Notes: generated by a model not told the origin, from the letters alone. Counted from the stretch's first letter, positions 30,625-42,134 are shown. The stretch: 64,000 nt of DNA from Athripsodes cinereus (GCA_947579605.1 OX388327.1:4327122-4391121); one strand, 5' to 3'. Numbers and translations: made by a program.

Positions 30625-30875
30625 TAAGTGAATCAGCCAACAACGATCTAACTGGATTGGCCACATCAGGCACCCAGGACTGCTCATCGATATCGCGGAA
30701 GGTAGGACCGAACGCACAAATGGCAGAGGCCGTCCAAGAGACGCTTATATGGATCAACTGAAGAGGGACATGAACTGTGGCTCATACATCAAGCTGAAGA
30801 AACTGGCTTTGAATAGGGAGGAATGGAGGAGAAAATCCAAACTCGTTGCAGACCAATCCAATGGATTGTAACTCA
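30625..30875 (+). mobile_element. LINE-C 3' fragment
   Basis: Plus-strand translation gives RISQQRSNWIGHIRHPGLLI, NGRGRPRDAYMDQLKRDMNC, GSYIKLKKLALNREEWRRKS and DQSNGL with stop. It corresponds to residues from about 80 on of the 16057 copy and is open throughout, though no ATG precedes it. Confidence 0.8.
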
Positions 30876-31104
30876 TATATAATGGTGAGTGTGTGCGGTA
30901 CTCCCGACCGCGCATCTTCGTGTAGGTACATCATACATAGACTTGTAGCACGGTACATTTTTTCGAAATTTTTGTGTTCCAACATTAATAATAACAATAA
31001 TATTATTGTGTTGTTTCACTCCATATCAAGTTAAATTAATTAATAGGATATTTGAGGATTAATAATTCTATAGCTGACAATGAAATAGCAACAATCCACA
31101 AGTT

Positions 31105-31239
31105 CCTTCCAGTTTTACATTTAAAATATTCAGCAGAATACCGAATAATAGACTAAATATTCGGTATTCGGCCGAATAGTAAAAATGTTGCCGAATAGGC
31201 AGAATACCGAATAGTTGCCGAATATTCGTTGCATCTCTA
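31105..31239. mobile_element. hAT-like MITE end fragment
   Basis: Repeated GCCGAATA and ATACCGAATA motifs end in CGAATATTCGTTGCATCTCTA, a TAGAGATGCAACGAATATTC terminus in reverse, a hAT-style end. The left end is missing. Confidence 0.5.
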
Positions 31240-31242
31240 ATG

Positions 31243-31330
31243 TAAATCAAACTACCATATAAGGGTTTAGAAAAGACATCGTTACCTTATTCGATAGTGC
31301 CTCGGACGGGACTTGAACTCGCATCCCTAC
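31243..31330 (-). repeat. SINE-3 (tRNA-like) copy
   Basis: On the minus strand GGATGCGAGTTCAAGTCCCG is a box B-like GAGTTCAAGTCC, followed by AGGCACTATCGAATAAGGTA and ACCCTTATATGGTAGTTTG. Similar text is at 60742-60862 and, weakly, 24523-24612. Confidence 0.5.
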
Positions 31331-31577
31331 TTTTATCACATCAAGGCATATCCCATATATAAGTGGGGTAGCCAGCAGACAATCCGCATGCAATAAACAT
31401 ACAAGCTGTACTCTCCATCCCAACAAAACATTCAGGATGGATGTCAAACCTTATCGCTGAATTTATGATGTACATATAATGTCTTTATTTTTTCGAACAC
31501 CTGCCTTTTACAGGACACTCGAAATTTTGCGGAAAAGAGTGGAAGACCTATTCTTTGCCGAATGCTCCACGGTAAAA
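31330..31577 (-). repeat. R3 retroposon, near full length
   Basis: CATCAAGGCATATCCCATAT, GGGGTAGCCAGCAGACAATC, AATAAACATACAAGCTGTAC, CATTCAGGATGGATGTCAAA, TTCGAACACCTGCCTTTTAC and TTCTTTGCCGAATGCTCCAC in order, with little interruption. A good reference copy for the family (about 245 bp). Confidence 0.8.
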
Positions 31578-32079
31578 TTAATACCTAGTGATGTGAGAAG
31601 AGAAAATTCTCCTCTGATGGAAGAGAAATTTCTCTCCACAATTTTTCTTAGTGGTATTATGATCTTTTGCCCAGTACTTTTCGCAGCCAAACCTGATTGA
31701 TCCAAAATTTGTGGGGCTGAGTAAGGCCCAAATCAGAGGTTTTTAACACTTTTTTCCATGTACGTACCTGCAATTCTTTTTTAACTTAAATATGGGCATG
31801 TGGGGTGTCATACATCAAGATTTTACATCAGTTATTAGCACTTTTTCCTATGTAGGTACCTAACATTTTTTTGTTTCCATAATTAATTGGTGATAAATTG
31901 CCTCAACATTTGTACATTGTTATTGATTGATTGAATAAAGTATTTATTATTATTATACCGTTAAATAAAAAATAAAAAAAATCTCGGATTATTCTCTACT
32001 TCGAGAAATTCACCGAGAAATTTCTCGGTAAATTTCCCCAAAAATTATTTCTTGAGATTTCCATAACACTATTAATACC
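31578..32079. mobile_element. hAT-like MITE (486 bp) with perfect 8-bp target duplication
   Basis: The element 31586-32071 begins TAGTGATGTGAGAA and ends TTCCATAACACTA, hAT-style TAG..CTA ends. TTAATACC flanks it at 31578-31585 and 32072-32079. GAGAAATTTCTC palindromes lie near both ends. It sits at the end of an R3 copy. The other copy is 47429-47939, inverted. No transposase. Confidence 0.9.
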
Positions 32080-32754
32080 TACATAAAATAATTATCTCAG
32101 AAAGATGTAAAAATAATATTAAGTTTTTTGTTCATCATGTTCCTGTAATTTAAACTGTTTTGTTTTTGACATTTTAATGATTATTTCCCGAGTGATGCAG
32201 GATTTAATAAAGTTAGTATGTGTGTAATAACGCAAAACCCTCGCAGCGCGACTTTTCGAGTGGCAGAAACTCAATTTAAGTATCGCACATTGCGGAAATA
32301 GGGATGACAATATATTATCTTGAATTTGACATCGAGAAGTAAATTTTATTTTATTTTATTTTTTCTTTATTTTTTTTCATTTTATCACAACAGGTTTTTT
32401 ACAAAATTATAATATCACTAACCCACATTAGGAATAACACTAACCCACTTATTGAATGCACATATATTTACAAATAATGTATTTTACTAATATATTAGAA
32501 TAAAAGAGCACTCATATCTTTTATATAAAAAAATAATGAAAGTTTAAACAATATTAAAATTAAAAAGCAAAGTTATAGTAAATATGTAGTAAAAATTAAG
32601 AAAAAAAAATAAGAAAAACAACAGTAAAAATCAAACAAAATTCAAAGATAATCATAAAAATCAAAAAAAAATTTAATTGAAAAATTAAAGAAACAGTGGC
32701 CATTAGGAAAGGGGAAGTCAAATGTCTTGTTCGCGGCGATGTGGCCTAATCTAT
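32080..32754. other. Intronic AT-rich sequence, nothing recognised
   Basis: 32340-32690 is low-complexity A/T-rich sequence. No supported coding feature. Confidence 0.4.
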
Positions 32755-33090
32755 AGAACCGTCTTCTCTTTCTGCTCCACCGAACGATATCTTCAGTTTA
32801 GCAGATTTTTCTTGTATCGGTGTTTCTGACTCTTTCTCTGAGGGTTTTCCCTGCGATTGCACGTAGAGTCTTCATTTCAGAAGTTAGAAAGAGATTTTTT
32901 GTTCTGTTAGTATCTGCTCGCGTTTCGACACCATATGCCATTATCGGCCTCACGAAGGTTTTGTAAATGCATATTCCTATATTCTCTTTGTCTTTCATTT
33001 GTTCATTCGTTTCACATCTTCAAACCATCGTACACACATTCTTCTATGCATCCCCTCATTCTTCTAATAACGTCTTCTTTCAGATAAATA
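32755..33090 (-). mobile_element. RTE-like LINE C-terminal fragment
   Basis: The minus frame 32798-32998 has KTFVRPIMAYGVETRADT, EMKTLRAIAGKTLRERVRNT and DTRKI, aligning with LINE-A residues from about 75 to 130 but clearly a separate family. Stops follow on both sides. Confidence 0.7.
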
Positions 33091-33724
33091 TATCCTCATT
33101 GTTTAGAGTTTTAAATTGAATCTGAAAGATATTTTTAAATAGCTGCTCTGTTGTTGAGTTTTGTTAAGAAACTGTATTTGGTTGCTGTTTATATTGTAGA
33201 TATGTGTTTGTTTTTATTATTATTTGGTATGCGCTATTATTTTATGTAAATTATATGAAATATGTTTAAACCCTCAAAGCACGAGCACTGCTCAATTTTG
33301 AGGGTCAAATATGCAATAAATGTGTTTTTTTAGTAATAAGGTGTGTATGTAATATTATTAAATTGTAAATTTTATTTAAATAAAAATATTTGAACTTGTC
33401 ATCATTTCATCATCCGTTTATGGATCAAATCCATCCATCGGAACAACAAACAACAAACCATCGGAACTTATGAATAAGAATTATATAATTACTATTGTAA
33501 TCCCTATATTCAGATATTATGAGTAGGTATATGTGAGGGATTGGTGATTATTCTCTTCGTTACGTTAATACAAACCGATTCAGGTGCATTCGTGTGAATA
33601 TGTACGTGGAAGTGAATTAATTCATATACATACCTACATAATACATACATACAAATCTATGTTCTTCAAATTATAATAAAATTTACATTCCTGTATAATC
33701 AGGCCCGGTCTAGTTATTTAGCCG
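33091..33724. other. Intronic AT-rich sequence, nothing recognised
   Basis: No supported feature. Confidence 0.35.
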
Positions 33725-34075
33725 CCTTGGACAAAAATAATATTTGACGCCCTTAACTATTGTGTGCACATCTATGCCTCGCTGAGTTCTGTCCCGTCGA
33801 CGAAACTCTGAGGCGATCACTGCGATCCGCTTCCACCGCTGTCAACAAACTTGAAGAACCCAACAGGGCAAATATTTCCGAATTCGCAGAAAGTAGCTCC
33901 AGCTTTGCAGGGCCAACTGCCTGGAACCGATTACCAGCGGATTTAAGACAGAACCAACCACCACAGCAACATTCAGGAGTAAGCATTATCAAGAAAAGTC
34001 ACGACGCCCTTGAGATGGTCACGGATCATTAAACGGCGCCAAATACAAACTGTCTATATTATTATTGTTAAAGCT
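33725..34075 (+). mobile_element. CR1-like LINE C-terminal fragment
   Basis: Frame 33760-34032 carries FAGPTAWNRLPADLRQ, the WNRLP motif near the end of CR1/L2-like ORF2 proteins, preceded by an ELRRSLRSAS-like stretch. Afterwards the frame diverges (SIIKKSHDALEM for the usual FKSKLKTH). An ATTATTATTG stretch follows at 34060, a likely tail. Confidence 0.65.
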
Positions 34076-34949
34076 TATAAGTCATGAGCAAGATTGTCAT
34101 ATACAATAAACGGCCAAATGACGTATATTGTTCAAATGAAAAAATCGCGACACTCAGAGCTTCTCCCCGCCCGCCCTCCCCTCGTAGTCAGATTTTCAAA
34201 AAAGGTAAAATAATTTGGAACTTTTCATTCTCTACCTAATCAAATTTGTTAAAGACCATTTTCTCAAAATCTTGCATTTGATAATTTAAGTGGCTTTGGC
34301 ATACATATTTTTTGATCTCGATTTTCACAATTTAACAATTATTTGACTGACTTTCAAAATCTGAACCCCCCTGTCGATTTTTTTTTTATTTATTTATATT
34401 TATTTTCTTGAACCTAATTGGTTCGTAGTCTACGACAGACCCATGACAAAAAAGTAATTTTAATCTTAACTATGTTTTTTAATATTAATTAAATTCAAAA
34501 TGGATAAAACTTCTTCTATCTGATTGAGTCTTCAAAAATTCCTATTTGAAAAACGCTGTCTACGCTAATTTGAATAAAAAAAGTTTTAATTTAGATAAAA
34601 AAATGTACGTTAACGAAATCAAAATTTTAATATTATTACTTTGATGAATAAAAAGTTGATTCAACGATATTTTTTCTCATTTCGTAAAGCTAAAAGATAA
34701 TATTATTGATAAAAATAATTTCAAAAAGATTAAATATTAAATGCAGAGATTTTGTAGAAGGTAGTACATTTCTCGAATTTGAAATCTATGAGAGCAGTTT
34801 AAATAATGTACGTACTACAAAATATATTAAAATTAAATTTCAAAAAGGTTTTGAAACTCATCATAACGAATTTATTATTCGAATAATTTCTCTTCAAATA
34901 ATTATTGAAAATATTTCAAGTTCGAAATATTATCGATAATTATTTGATG
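34076..34949. other. Intronic AT-rich sequence, nothing recognised
   Basis: ORF 34706-34939 (77 codons) has no domain signature and biased AT codons; not supported. Confidence 0.4.
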
Positions 34950-35152
34950 AGTTCGTCGGTAGCCTGGAGGTAGAGTCTCGGCCTCGTGAACAAGGGGTCC
35001 GTGGTTCGATACCAGGTGCCGGCAAACTCCCCTTTCACGACACAAGCTTTTAGTAGCTTACTGTGAAAGGTGTATAAGGTTGTATTTGGGTTTATAACAA
35101 ACAAAACCCAGATATATCTTTATTTAAAAAAAAAAAAAAAGTATTTTGATGT
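34943..35152 (+). repeat. SINE-2 copy with poly(A) and target duplication
   Basis: From 34950: GTTCGTCGGTAGCCTGGAGG (A-box-like), box B GGTTCGATACC at 35003-35013, body AACTCCCCTTTCACGACACA and end AAACCCAGATAT, then a 15-base poly(A) at 35126-35140. TTTGATG occurs on both sides (34943-34949 and about 35145-35151). This is the cleanest SINE-2 here. Confidence 0.85.
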
Positions 35153-35164
35153 AAACATTATAAT

Positions 35165-35196
35165 AATGATATGCCGTGGTGGTATAGTAGTAGTAG
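35165..35196 (+). repeat. R3/LINE-A-type 3' tail scrap
   Basis: GATATGCCGTGGTGGTATAG then TAGTAGTAG: only the extreme 3' end of an R3 copy. Confidence 0.6.
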
Positions 35197-35276
35197 TTAG
35201 AAAACATATTGAGAAATTTATTATGTAAAAAAAACGTTGAATAGATTCAACGTAGACGTTAAATTCATATCTTTTA

Positions 35277-35800
35277 CATACCATCACGCCGCTTCCCTCG
35301 CAGGGTAGGCAGAAAGGATCGAGCACCCACTTCCTTCTATCCTTGCATATATTTTTCGCATCCGTCACTCTCATACGATTCCTCATGCGTGCTCTCATAT
35401 TCAATGTGCTCAATACGTGACCCTCCTGTAGGATTTGATTTAAATGATCTTGCCTTTTGATCCTCGGACGTCCATGTCTCTGAGCACAATTTCTCTCAAT
35501 CAAACATATCTTCTTGGTCATTCTGTCCTCATTCATTCTTTCCACATGCCAAAACCATCGTAAATTATTAACATTCATCCTTTTTATTACAACAACTTCC
35601 ATTCCACAATCCTCTCGCATTGCACTGTTACGCACACGAACTCTCAGACTTTTACCACACATCCTTCTCAAATATCACATTTCTACTGCATTTATGCAAC
35701 TTTCATCCTTTTTTTAACCATGTCCACCTCGCACTTGCATACATAAGTGTTGGCACTAAGATAGCAGAGTGCACCAACCTTTTACCATCTTTTGTGATCT
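35277..35800 (-). mobile_element. LINE-A-related 3' fragment (second subfamily)
   Basis: The minus strand has RRMCGKSLRVRVRNSAMRED, VNNLRWFWHVERMNEDRMTK, RHGRPRIKRQDHLNQILQEG and CKDRRKWVLDPF, with a 3' end at about 35280. It is the same subfamily as 18080-18430 (HLNQIL, STLN). The upstream part to 35800 continues in another frame (EGWCTLLS-like), so there is a frameshift near 35690. Confidence 0.75.
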
Positions 35801-36269
35801 CGTCATACTATTAATGGATTATAGGGGGTTTTACAGAATAAATACCAATAAAATACTATATTACCAGAATTGTTATAACATGTTTTAATTAAATAAATAA
35901 CTCTTATATTCTAAGCGTAGCTGCATTATGAACACACCAAGATATGAATGAAAATGTTCAACTCATTGTTTTGCATATTAAATCCTCAAAATACACCCGA
36001 ACGTAATTCAATTATTGTGCTTAAAGCAGGAACTGAGACATATATAGTTGTTATACAACTCTCATACCTACCTATATTATTCCTAGTTTATACACCCGAG
36101 ATTGTCTGGAATATCGATAATTTAATATTTATATAACTAAGATGCATACAGCATTAATTATATCCAAACTAGCTATACTAAAACAGTACCCAGAGATAAA
36201 CGTTCATTAAGGATTTGTGAAAGGGAATTTCGAATCCTTTTTCGTCTGTCCGTGGAGCATTCGAAAAAG
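35801..36269. other. Intronic sequence, nothing recognised
   Basis: No supported feature. Confidence 0.35.
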
Positions 36270-36445
36270 AATATTGGTCTCACACTTTCCGTAAAATTTT
36301 GAGTTTTATGTGAAAGGGACGTGTTTGAAAAAATAAAGATATATTGCATCTTTAATTCAGCGATGAAGTTTGCTACCTCTCTCGAATATCTTAACTTTTT
36401 ATCGACACGTCGAGGACATCAGCTTGCATGTAATACCTAGCCATT
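36270..36445 (+). repeat. Degenerate R3 retroposon copy
   Basis: TTTGAAAAAATAAAGATATA, TTAATTCAGCGATGAAGTTT and CAGCTTGCATGTAATACC follow R3 in the forward orientation. The 3' end is missing. Confidence 0.6.
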
Positions 36446-37095
36446 AGCCATATTTTTACTACAGCTTTTTCAAAAAGATTATTAGTCATTTTGCCCTAGC
36501 CGCAAATTGAACCCGAGTATAATTAATAAGTAAGATTTCAAACCCTCTTTTATCCATATTCAATAAGACGAAACATTTTTTTATATACACAAACATATGA
36601 AAATTTTAACTTATACCAAATATTCATTTAATATTGTAAAGTCTGCTAAATGTGTTCGCTTACCGCTGTTTCGACTTGCGGCTGCTAATCGTGGTTTGAA
36701 TGCGGCAATGCGGAACAATACGTAATTATAATATGAAGAGAAATATTATATATAAGACACATGGGCGAATCCAGGATATTATAAAGAGGAGGGGGGGGGG
36801 GGGAAACAGCTCAAGATATTTACAAATCATATTTATTGATTTATTTTCATACATATAATATTCATCACATAATATTTCATATAATGTATTTCAATAAAAC
36901 AGTTGATAAAACTGCTCGGTTTTTTCGGACACATCATCTCGGCTCTCTGCTCATTTTTTCCCCCTATTTATTTATTGTAATTATTTATATTATTGTAATT
37001 TTTTAATATTGATTTGCTATCTACATAAGTTAAGGAAATGCCTTTGTTACTTATTGTTTGTATCATTTTATATATGTATTTGCTTCTCTCGGCTA
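36446..37095. other. Intronic sequence with a poly-G run
   Basis: A G-rich run at about 36782-36805. Otherwise nothing recognised. Confidence 0.4.
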
Positions 37096-37440
37096 GAGGG
37101 ACATCGATGGAGTGTAGTCAAAAGATTCCACATATGGAGGTTATGGTGATTTGGTGGATTTTGGCAGGCCAGCCCCTCAGGCTGCGCCTACTATGGCGCC
37201 TTCTGTGTGGACAAGATTTGTGTAGTGGAGAATTCGGATAAATGGAAGTCCCCAGACTTCTGCAATATCCGGGAGGTCGAAGAGTCTTCTTCAATGTGTC
37301 CTGGGTCTGAGTGTTAAATGTATTTACAATTGTGTTTAGTGCATTGTATATAATATGTATATCGTCGTGTTAGTACCCATAATGCAAGAATCACATCTTA
37401 ATTTGGGACTAGCTCGATCTGTGTGCTATGTATGTTATGT
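37096..37440 (+). repeat. R4 copy followed by a headless SINE-1
   Basis: 37096-37292: GAGTGTAGTCAAAAGATTCC, GGCAGGCCAGCCCCTCAGGC and TCGGATAAATGGAAGTCC with ATATCCGGGAGGTC, the longest R4 copy here. From 37295: TGTCCTGGGTCTGAGTGTTA, TTAGTGCATTGTATAT and TTTGGGACTAGCTCGATCTG, the 3' two thirds of SINE-1 without its tRNA-like head. Confidence 0.65.
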
Positions 37441-38134
37441 TACTCCATAAGTAGTCTGACATCTGGGGGGGGGGACAGTTTCCCAACTCGATGCCGATAT
37501 TCTATACTTTTCCCATAGTTTAATACTCGTACTACATTTGCATACTTTTCTGCTATTTTCTTGCCCGCTTGCCCTCCCCCTTGGTACGCCTATGATGTCA
37601 CGAATATACCTTCAAATAACACACGTACAATAATAAATATTAATTCTGCTCTGCGTATTGTTCTCCAGGAATCTGTTATGTGAGCAGAGATTTTGTGTGA
37701 ATCTCTTACAGTCCTACTTATAACAGCTAAGAATATCTGCGGCTAATAACTTTAATACCTGACTAACTTATCTTATATTGTATTTGTACAATTGTGTTTC
37801 TATACTAATTATTTCAATAAGCACCTTTTACATTTCCTCTTTCACTGTGCTGGATAGATGTCTAGTTTTTAGACTCTCCAAATTTTTACAATATTCAACT
37901 TTTTATTTGGCATGCGATTTTTTTTGCATACATGGAATGCACGCCACTGGTCAATCGAAATAAATTATATTTCACTCAAAAAGATATTAGCATTGTTACA
38001 GCTTAATGCCTGACTAAAATTATTCCTGATAATGTCAAAATTTTAATTATGAGTATAAATTTGAATAGATGCACCATAGAACATAATAATTATGTTCTAT
38101 GGTATTATTGTTTAAATCTTACATAACTATATAA
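37441..38134. other. Intronic sequence, nothing recognised
   Basis: Contains a G run near 37466 and an inverted ATAGAACATAATAATTATGTTCTAT near 38077-38101. No gene supported. Confidence 0.4.
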
Positions 38135-38555
38135 TTGTTCCATAATTCCAAGTTTTCCAGGTCAGAGATTGTCTCATTGACTCGCATGCGCTTCAATCAC
38201 CACAGATTAGACAGTCATCTATTTAGATTAGGTCTGGTCTCGTCCCCTTTTTGCGAGTGCGAGCTCGATGTGGAATCTCTGGACCATGTCTTCCTCGGTT
38301 GCCCAATAAGAGACTCTCATGACTTGTGTTATGAGATAACTGAAGTCCAGTATCCAATCAATATGTCTTGCCTCTTACACACTAATGCCCTCTCTGTATA
38401 TCTCAAGATTTTAAAATCCGCCAAAAGAAATTTTATTATCTTATAAATAAATGCTTTAATATTACGTGACATCTTCCTAAAATATTGTACTTGGCACAAA
38501 TCGTCCCACAAGGGACGGGTTGCCGTAATCTTATAAATAATAATAATAATAACCA
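38135..38555 (+). mobile_element. LINE C-terminal domain fragment with ATA tail
   Basis: Frame 38135-38446 reads FSRSEIVSLTRMRFNHHRLD, then HLFRLGLVSSPFCEC and ESLDHVFLGCP. CxC...H...C after RxRxxHxxL is the terminal module of I/R1/Jockey-type ORF2 proteins. It ends YLKILKSAKRNF. The 3' UTR has TTGGCACAAATCGTCCCACA, repeated at 44535-44600, and an AATAATAATAATAA tail. Confidence 0.75.
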
Positions 38556-38614
38556 TATAATTGTTTTGTAAGATTTTTATTTAGTATCTATTTGTAATTT
38601 TTTTAGTCGGGTTA

Positions 38615-38815
38615 CTTATGGCATGTAATAAACATTCAGGAAGACTCTTCGTACCACGAATAACAGGACATTCGGAATGGATGGCAAATCTCGTCCTTGG
38701 ACACGTGATTGAAGAAAATAGACGTGATGTTTTTCGAATACCTTCCTTTTTCACGACACCCGAAAACTAGTAGTAAAGAGTGGGAGCCTATTCTTTACTG
38801 AGAACTCCTTGAGGT
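38615..38815 (-). repeat. R3 retroposon, degenerate
   Basis: GCATGTAATAAACATTCAGG, ATTCGGAATGGATGGCAAAT, TTTTTCGAATACCTTCCTTT and TTCTTTACTGAGAACTCC in R3 order. Confidence 0.6.
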
Positions 38816-38859
38816 AGGTATAATAAGAATCTTCATTATTGTGAAAATGTATTTTGTAT

Positions 38860-39083
38860 GAAATGCAACAGGACTATTCTTAAAAATGAAATGCAACAGG
38901 ACTATTCTTAAAAATGAAATGCAACAGGACTATTCTTAAAAATGAAATGCAACAGGACTATTCTTAAAAATGAAATGCAACAGGACTATTCTTAAAAATG
39001 AAATGCAACAGGACTATTCTTAAAAATGAAATGCAACAGGACTATTCTTAAAAATGAAATGCAACAGGACTATTCTTAAAAGT
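38860..39083. repeat. Tandem array, 8 x 28 bp
   Basis: Eight units of GAAATGCAACAGGACTATTC plus TTAAAAAT at 28-bp spacing (38860, 38888 and so on to 39056). They are practically identical, with AAGTG for AAATG in the last. There are no spacers, so it is not a CRISPR array. Confidence 0.95.
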
Positions 39084-39103
39084 GACATAAGGTTAGTTGT
39101 AAA

Positions 39104-39600
39104 ATATCGCGATCGATGTATCCTTTGCGATAAACTCGCCCTCTGTATATTGATTGTATTTAATTTGAATGGATTTCTCTATAAAATTGTAGTTGTTGTT
39201 TGGGTTAGTTGGAAGAGATCGCGCCTTTGCGATAAACTCGCTCTCTGTATATTGATTGTATTTGAATGTATAATAATAATACCTAATAAAAATCTTTATT
39301 GCACAAAAAAAACAAACATTATTAAAATGTAAATATTGTAGAACCAGACAAATAAATTTGTATAATGGGCGAGTTTATCGCAGAAGCGCGATATCTTCCA
39401 ACTTACCCATTAAACAAAAAATAAAATAAATTAAAAAAGTAAGTAAATTAAGTAAATAAATAATTAAAAATATATACATACATATGTATACCTTTTATGT
39501 AATTATTTTTAATCAATGTACAGTAAAGAATGAATAAATAAAATAAATAAATAAATATGTATTGTGATCAATGTACAGCAAAAAAGAATAAATAAAAAAA
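39104..39600. repeat. Cluster of CR1-like LINE 3'-UTR pieces
   Basis: Two plus-oriented pieces (GCGATAAACTCGCCCTCTGT at about 39128; GGGTTAGTTGGAAGAGATCG and GCGATAAACTCGCTCTCTGT at about 39199) are followed by a minus-oriented piece (GGGCGAGTTTATCGCAGAAG at about 39367) and further tails with AATCAATGTACAG and AAATAAATAAATA (39480-39600). It looks like repeated insertion or rearrangement of one family. Confidence 0.65.
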
Positions 39601-40019
39601 ATATAAGTAACTCGTTTTTAGTGTTTTGAATATTTAAAAAATAATCACTTTTCATTACATAGCTTGTACCATAACAACGACGGTATGTTTATTTAATACG
39701 CAAAAAATACTGAATTTTGCCTGGTATTATATAGAATATTTTAATATGGTTTAAATGTATGTTTGTATATGTGTTAGTATTAATATTATATTATTAACTA
39801 CATCATAAATCTTGTTCCAATTGTAATTCTAATCATTACCGGTATTATATACCCATAAGTACACAATACAATACAATATTGAAATAACATAATTATACAA
39901 GATTGTATATTATGAATTTCACATGGTTCTCGACAATATGGGCAAATTAATAAATGCTATAATATGATTTCCATTTTTATTTTATTCTTCGCCAATTGTT
40001 GTTGACCGTTAGGCAGACG
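39601..40019. other. Intronic AT-rich sequence, nothing recognised
   Basis: No supported feature. Confidence 0.35.
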
Positions 40020-40170
40020 AAGACAAAAATTGTTGGATAACATCAACCGAAATCCAGAGGAGCTCAATGCAAAAGACGACTGGCAGTCCATTGCTCAAAA
40101 TAGAAAGACTTGGAGATCTATTGTTTTGGAGGCAAAGGTCCTGCAAGGGCTTTTCGGCTATCGGAAGTAG
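40020..40170 (+). mobile_element. LINE C-terminal scrap
   Basis: One plus-strand frame reads LLDNINRNPEELNAKDDWQS, IAQNRKTWRSIVLEAKV and then a stop at about 40168, a common LINE terminus with DW and RKTWR. Nothing upstream is recognisable. Confidence 0.6.
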
Positions 40171-40514
40171 TAAGTAATTATTGTTGTTCTTGTCTTGTTC
40201 CGAAAATAAGAATTTTGATTAGTTTTTTTTTTGTGTATTGTGTAACTTGTAAAAGGCTCACACCGTGGTATAAATAATTTTTCAAGAAATCCTGTATTGA
40301 TGATGAAGATAAAAAAAAACCAACTGTGAAATGCTTACAAAGTTTGATTATTTATGATGAATAACATTAAATAAAAAAAATAATCGCCATTTCGAGAATT
40401 GTCAAAAAAAAATATTATTGGGAAATGCTTGAGAAATTTTGATAAATTAACCTCGTGTTTTCATGTCGCATCGCTTCATGGAATATAGATCTTTAATTTT
40501 TCGTGTGAACTTTT
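40171..40514. other. Intronic AT-rich sequence, nothing recognised
   Basis: No supported feature. Confidence 0.35.
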
Positions 40515-40695
40515 TAAGTCAGGTGTTCGTAAAACTTTACGAATAGGACAATTAACATCAACAACTCAGTGATGAAACATGCCGTCTATCCTGAATGTCT
40601 TATTTTTTATTAGAACGGAGAGGATAATCTGCATATTTTTTACTGTCAATTCCTCCATTTTTGGGATATGTTATGATGCAAAAGTAGTTGTAGCA
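40515..40695 (+). repeat. Degenerate R3 retroposon copy
   Basis: AAGTCAGGTGTTCGTAAAAC, CAGTGATGAAACATGCCGTC, ATCCTGAATGTC and TTTGGGATATGTTATGATGC follow R3 in forward orientation, ending with TAGTTGTAGCAG. Confidence 0.6.
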
Positions 40696-41040
40696 GAATT
40701 TTGTTAGTAGAGAAAAAAATTATCGACAAAATGAGAAATAAGTTTTCGCTCAATTTGTCGAGATCAAGCTCAAATTGACTATAGAAATAATTCAGTAACT
40801 CCCTCAAGCGATTTATAATATAATATATTGTATACTTATAATACCATATTATATAATATATTGTAATATACCTAATATATTATATGCGATTGTATTATTA
40901 ATATGTAAATATATTAATCATGTTTATACATTTATATTGAATGTAATGTCGGTAACGTGTATGTCCATATGTCAGAGGAAAACCGTACTATGTCAAACGA
41001 TGATTTTTTTTTAGTAAATAACACTATTTATTGTCAATTT
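40696..41040. other. Intronic AT-rich sequence, nothing recognised
   Basis: TATAATATA-rich region at 40815-40880. Confidence 0.35.
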
Positions 41041-41042
41041 GA

Positions 41043-41158
41043 CAAATGAGAGATAAAATAAGAAATTAAACCATCCGACAAAAGACAAAAGTCGTCGACA
41101 TTGTTGATAAAGTCTCCAAGTTGAAATGGCAATGGGCTGGTTATGTGGTGAATATTAA
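41043..41158 (+). mobile_element. LINE-D-like fragment
   Basis: A plus-strand frame from 41046 reads MRDKIRN, one stop, then TIRQKTKVVDIVDKVSKLKW and QWAGYV. It matches the IRxxTKxxDIxxRVxKLKWQWAGHV stretch of RTE-like LINEs and the KWSWTEHV start of the piece at 57835. Truncated on both sides. Confidence 0.6.
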
Positions 41159-41445
41159 AAAAATATATTAGAGTTTTAAACATAGATGAATGTGCAATCC
41201 GAGTGGTCATATTATTACCAGGACTATAACACATTTATGTTCGTAAGTAAATTTGGGCAAAAATTGACGTAGCGTGTTTTCTCTCCGATCAACAGCAAAT
41301 TTATATTAACTACCGTTATAAAGCAGCGTTGACACGATGTAAAAAAAATGTAAAACTAATGATTTAGTATTCTGGTTAATGTAAACATAACATTACATTG
41401 CTAATGATGCAATTACATATTCCATTCCATATTTATATAATATTT
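41159..41445. other. Intronic sequence, nothing recognised
   Basis: No supported feature. Confidence 0.35.
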
Positions 41446-41448
41446 TTA

Positions 41449-41600
41449 CGTTCCTCTTTCACTGTTTAATAATGTTTCTATGACAACGATAACAGAGCCC
41501 TGGGAATGTCGTGGGAAGAGGTGACACAACTGGCGCAAAGATACTCTGAATGAAGGAGGTCGGTTTCTGATTTCGCTCCTGGGAGGAAAGTTGAAGTGCG
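41449..41600 (+). mobile_element. LINE-B terminal fragment, degenerate
   Basis: CGTTCCTCTTTCACTG, then TATGACAACGATAACAGAGC, GGGAATGTCGTGGGAAGAGG and GACACAACTGGCGCAAAGAT correspond to the SYDNDIRAQGMSWEEVTQLA part of LINE-B. A TGA and frameshifts break it. Confidence 0.7.
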
Positions 41601-41746
41601 ATTGATTGTAAGGTAGCCAGAATAGGTATAAACTGCACGAAATAAACATGCGAGTCTAACCAGTTGTGCCAAAAAAATATTCGTAACTGTAAAATATACT
41701 ATTTAGATCATAATCAATGAATAAGATTTATTATTGACTTGATGAT

Positions 41747-41993
41747 CGGTGTGGCGCAGAGACAAACGCACTTGCCTTTGAGTCATGAGGTCCCGGGTTC
41801 GATTCCCGGCCAGGGTAAAATGAAGAATGACCTTTTTCAAATTGTCCTGGGTCTGGGTGTTACATGTATATGTGTTCAGTGCATTGTATTGTGTGTATCG
41901 TCGTGTTAGTATCCATAATTCAAGACTCATATCTTAGTTTGGGACTTGCTCGGTTTGTGTGAATTGTTTATACCTACATGTTATGTTATGTTA
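41747..41993 (+). repeat. SINE-1 copy
   Basis: CGGTGTGGCGCAGAGACAAA head, box B GGTTCGATTCC at 41796-41806, the CCTGGGTCTGGGTGTTACAT body and TTTGGGACTTGCTCGGTTTG end, finishing in ATGTTATGTTATG. Confidence 0.85.
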
Positions 41994-42134
41994 ACTGTGG
42001 TACAGGTTTGTGGATGACAGCTGAGTTATGAACGACTTTTTTTTTTTTGTAAACCATATTATTTTACACCTAGTTGTTGTCTGTTTTGTACTTTTTACCA
42101 ATAAATAAAATATAAAATTTAAAGAATAAAAATA

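Noticed and set aside
33430..33470. Possible somatomedin-B CC-x-D signature on the minus strand
   Set aside because: The pattern is met by a short GGAACAACAA repeat only; the other required cysteines are absent.
38860..39083. CRISPR-like array
   Set aside because: Direct repeats without spacers, in animal DNA; a simple minisatellite. The same holds for 42505-42851.
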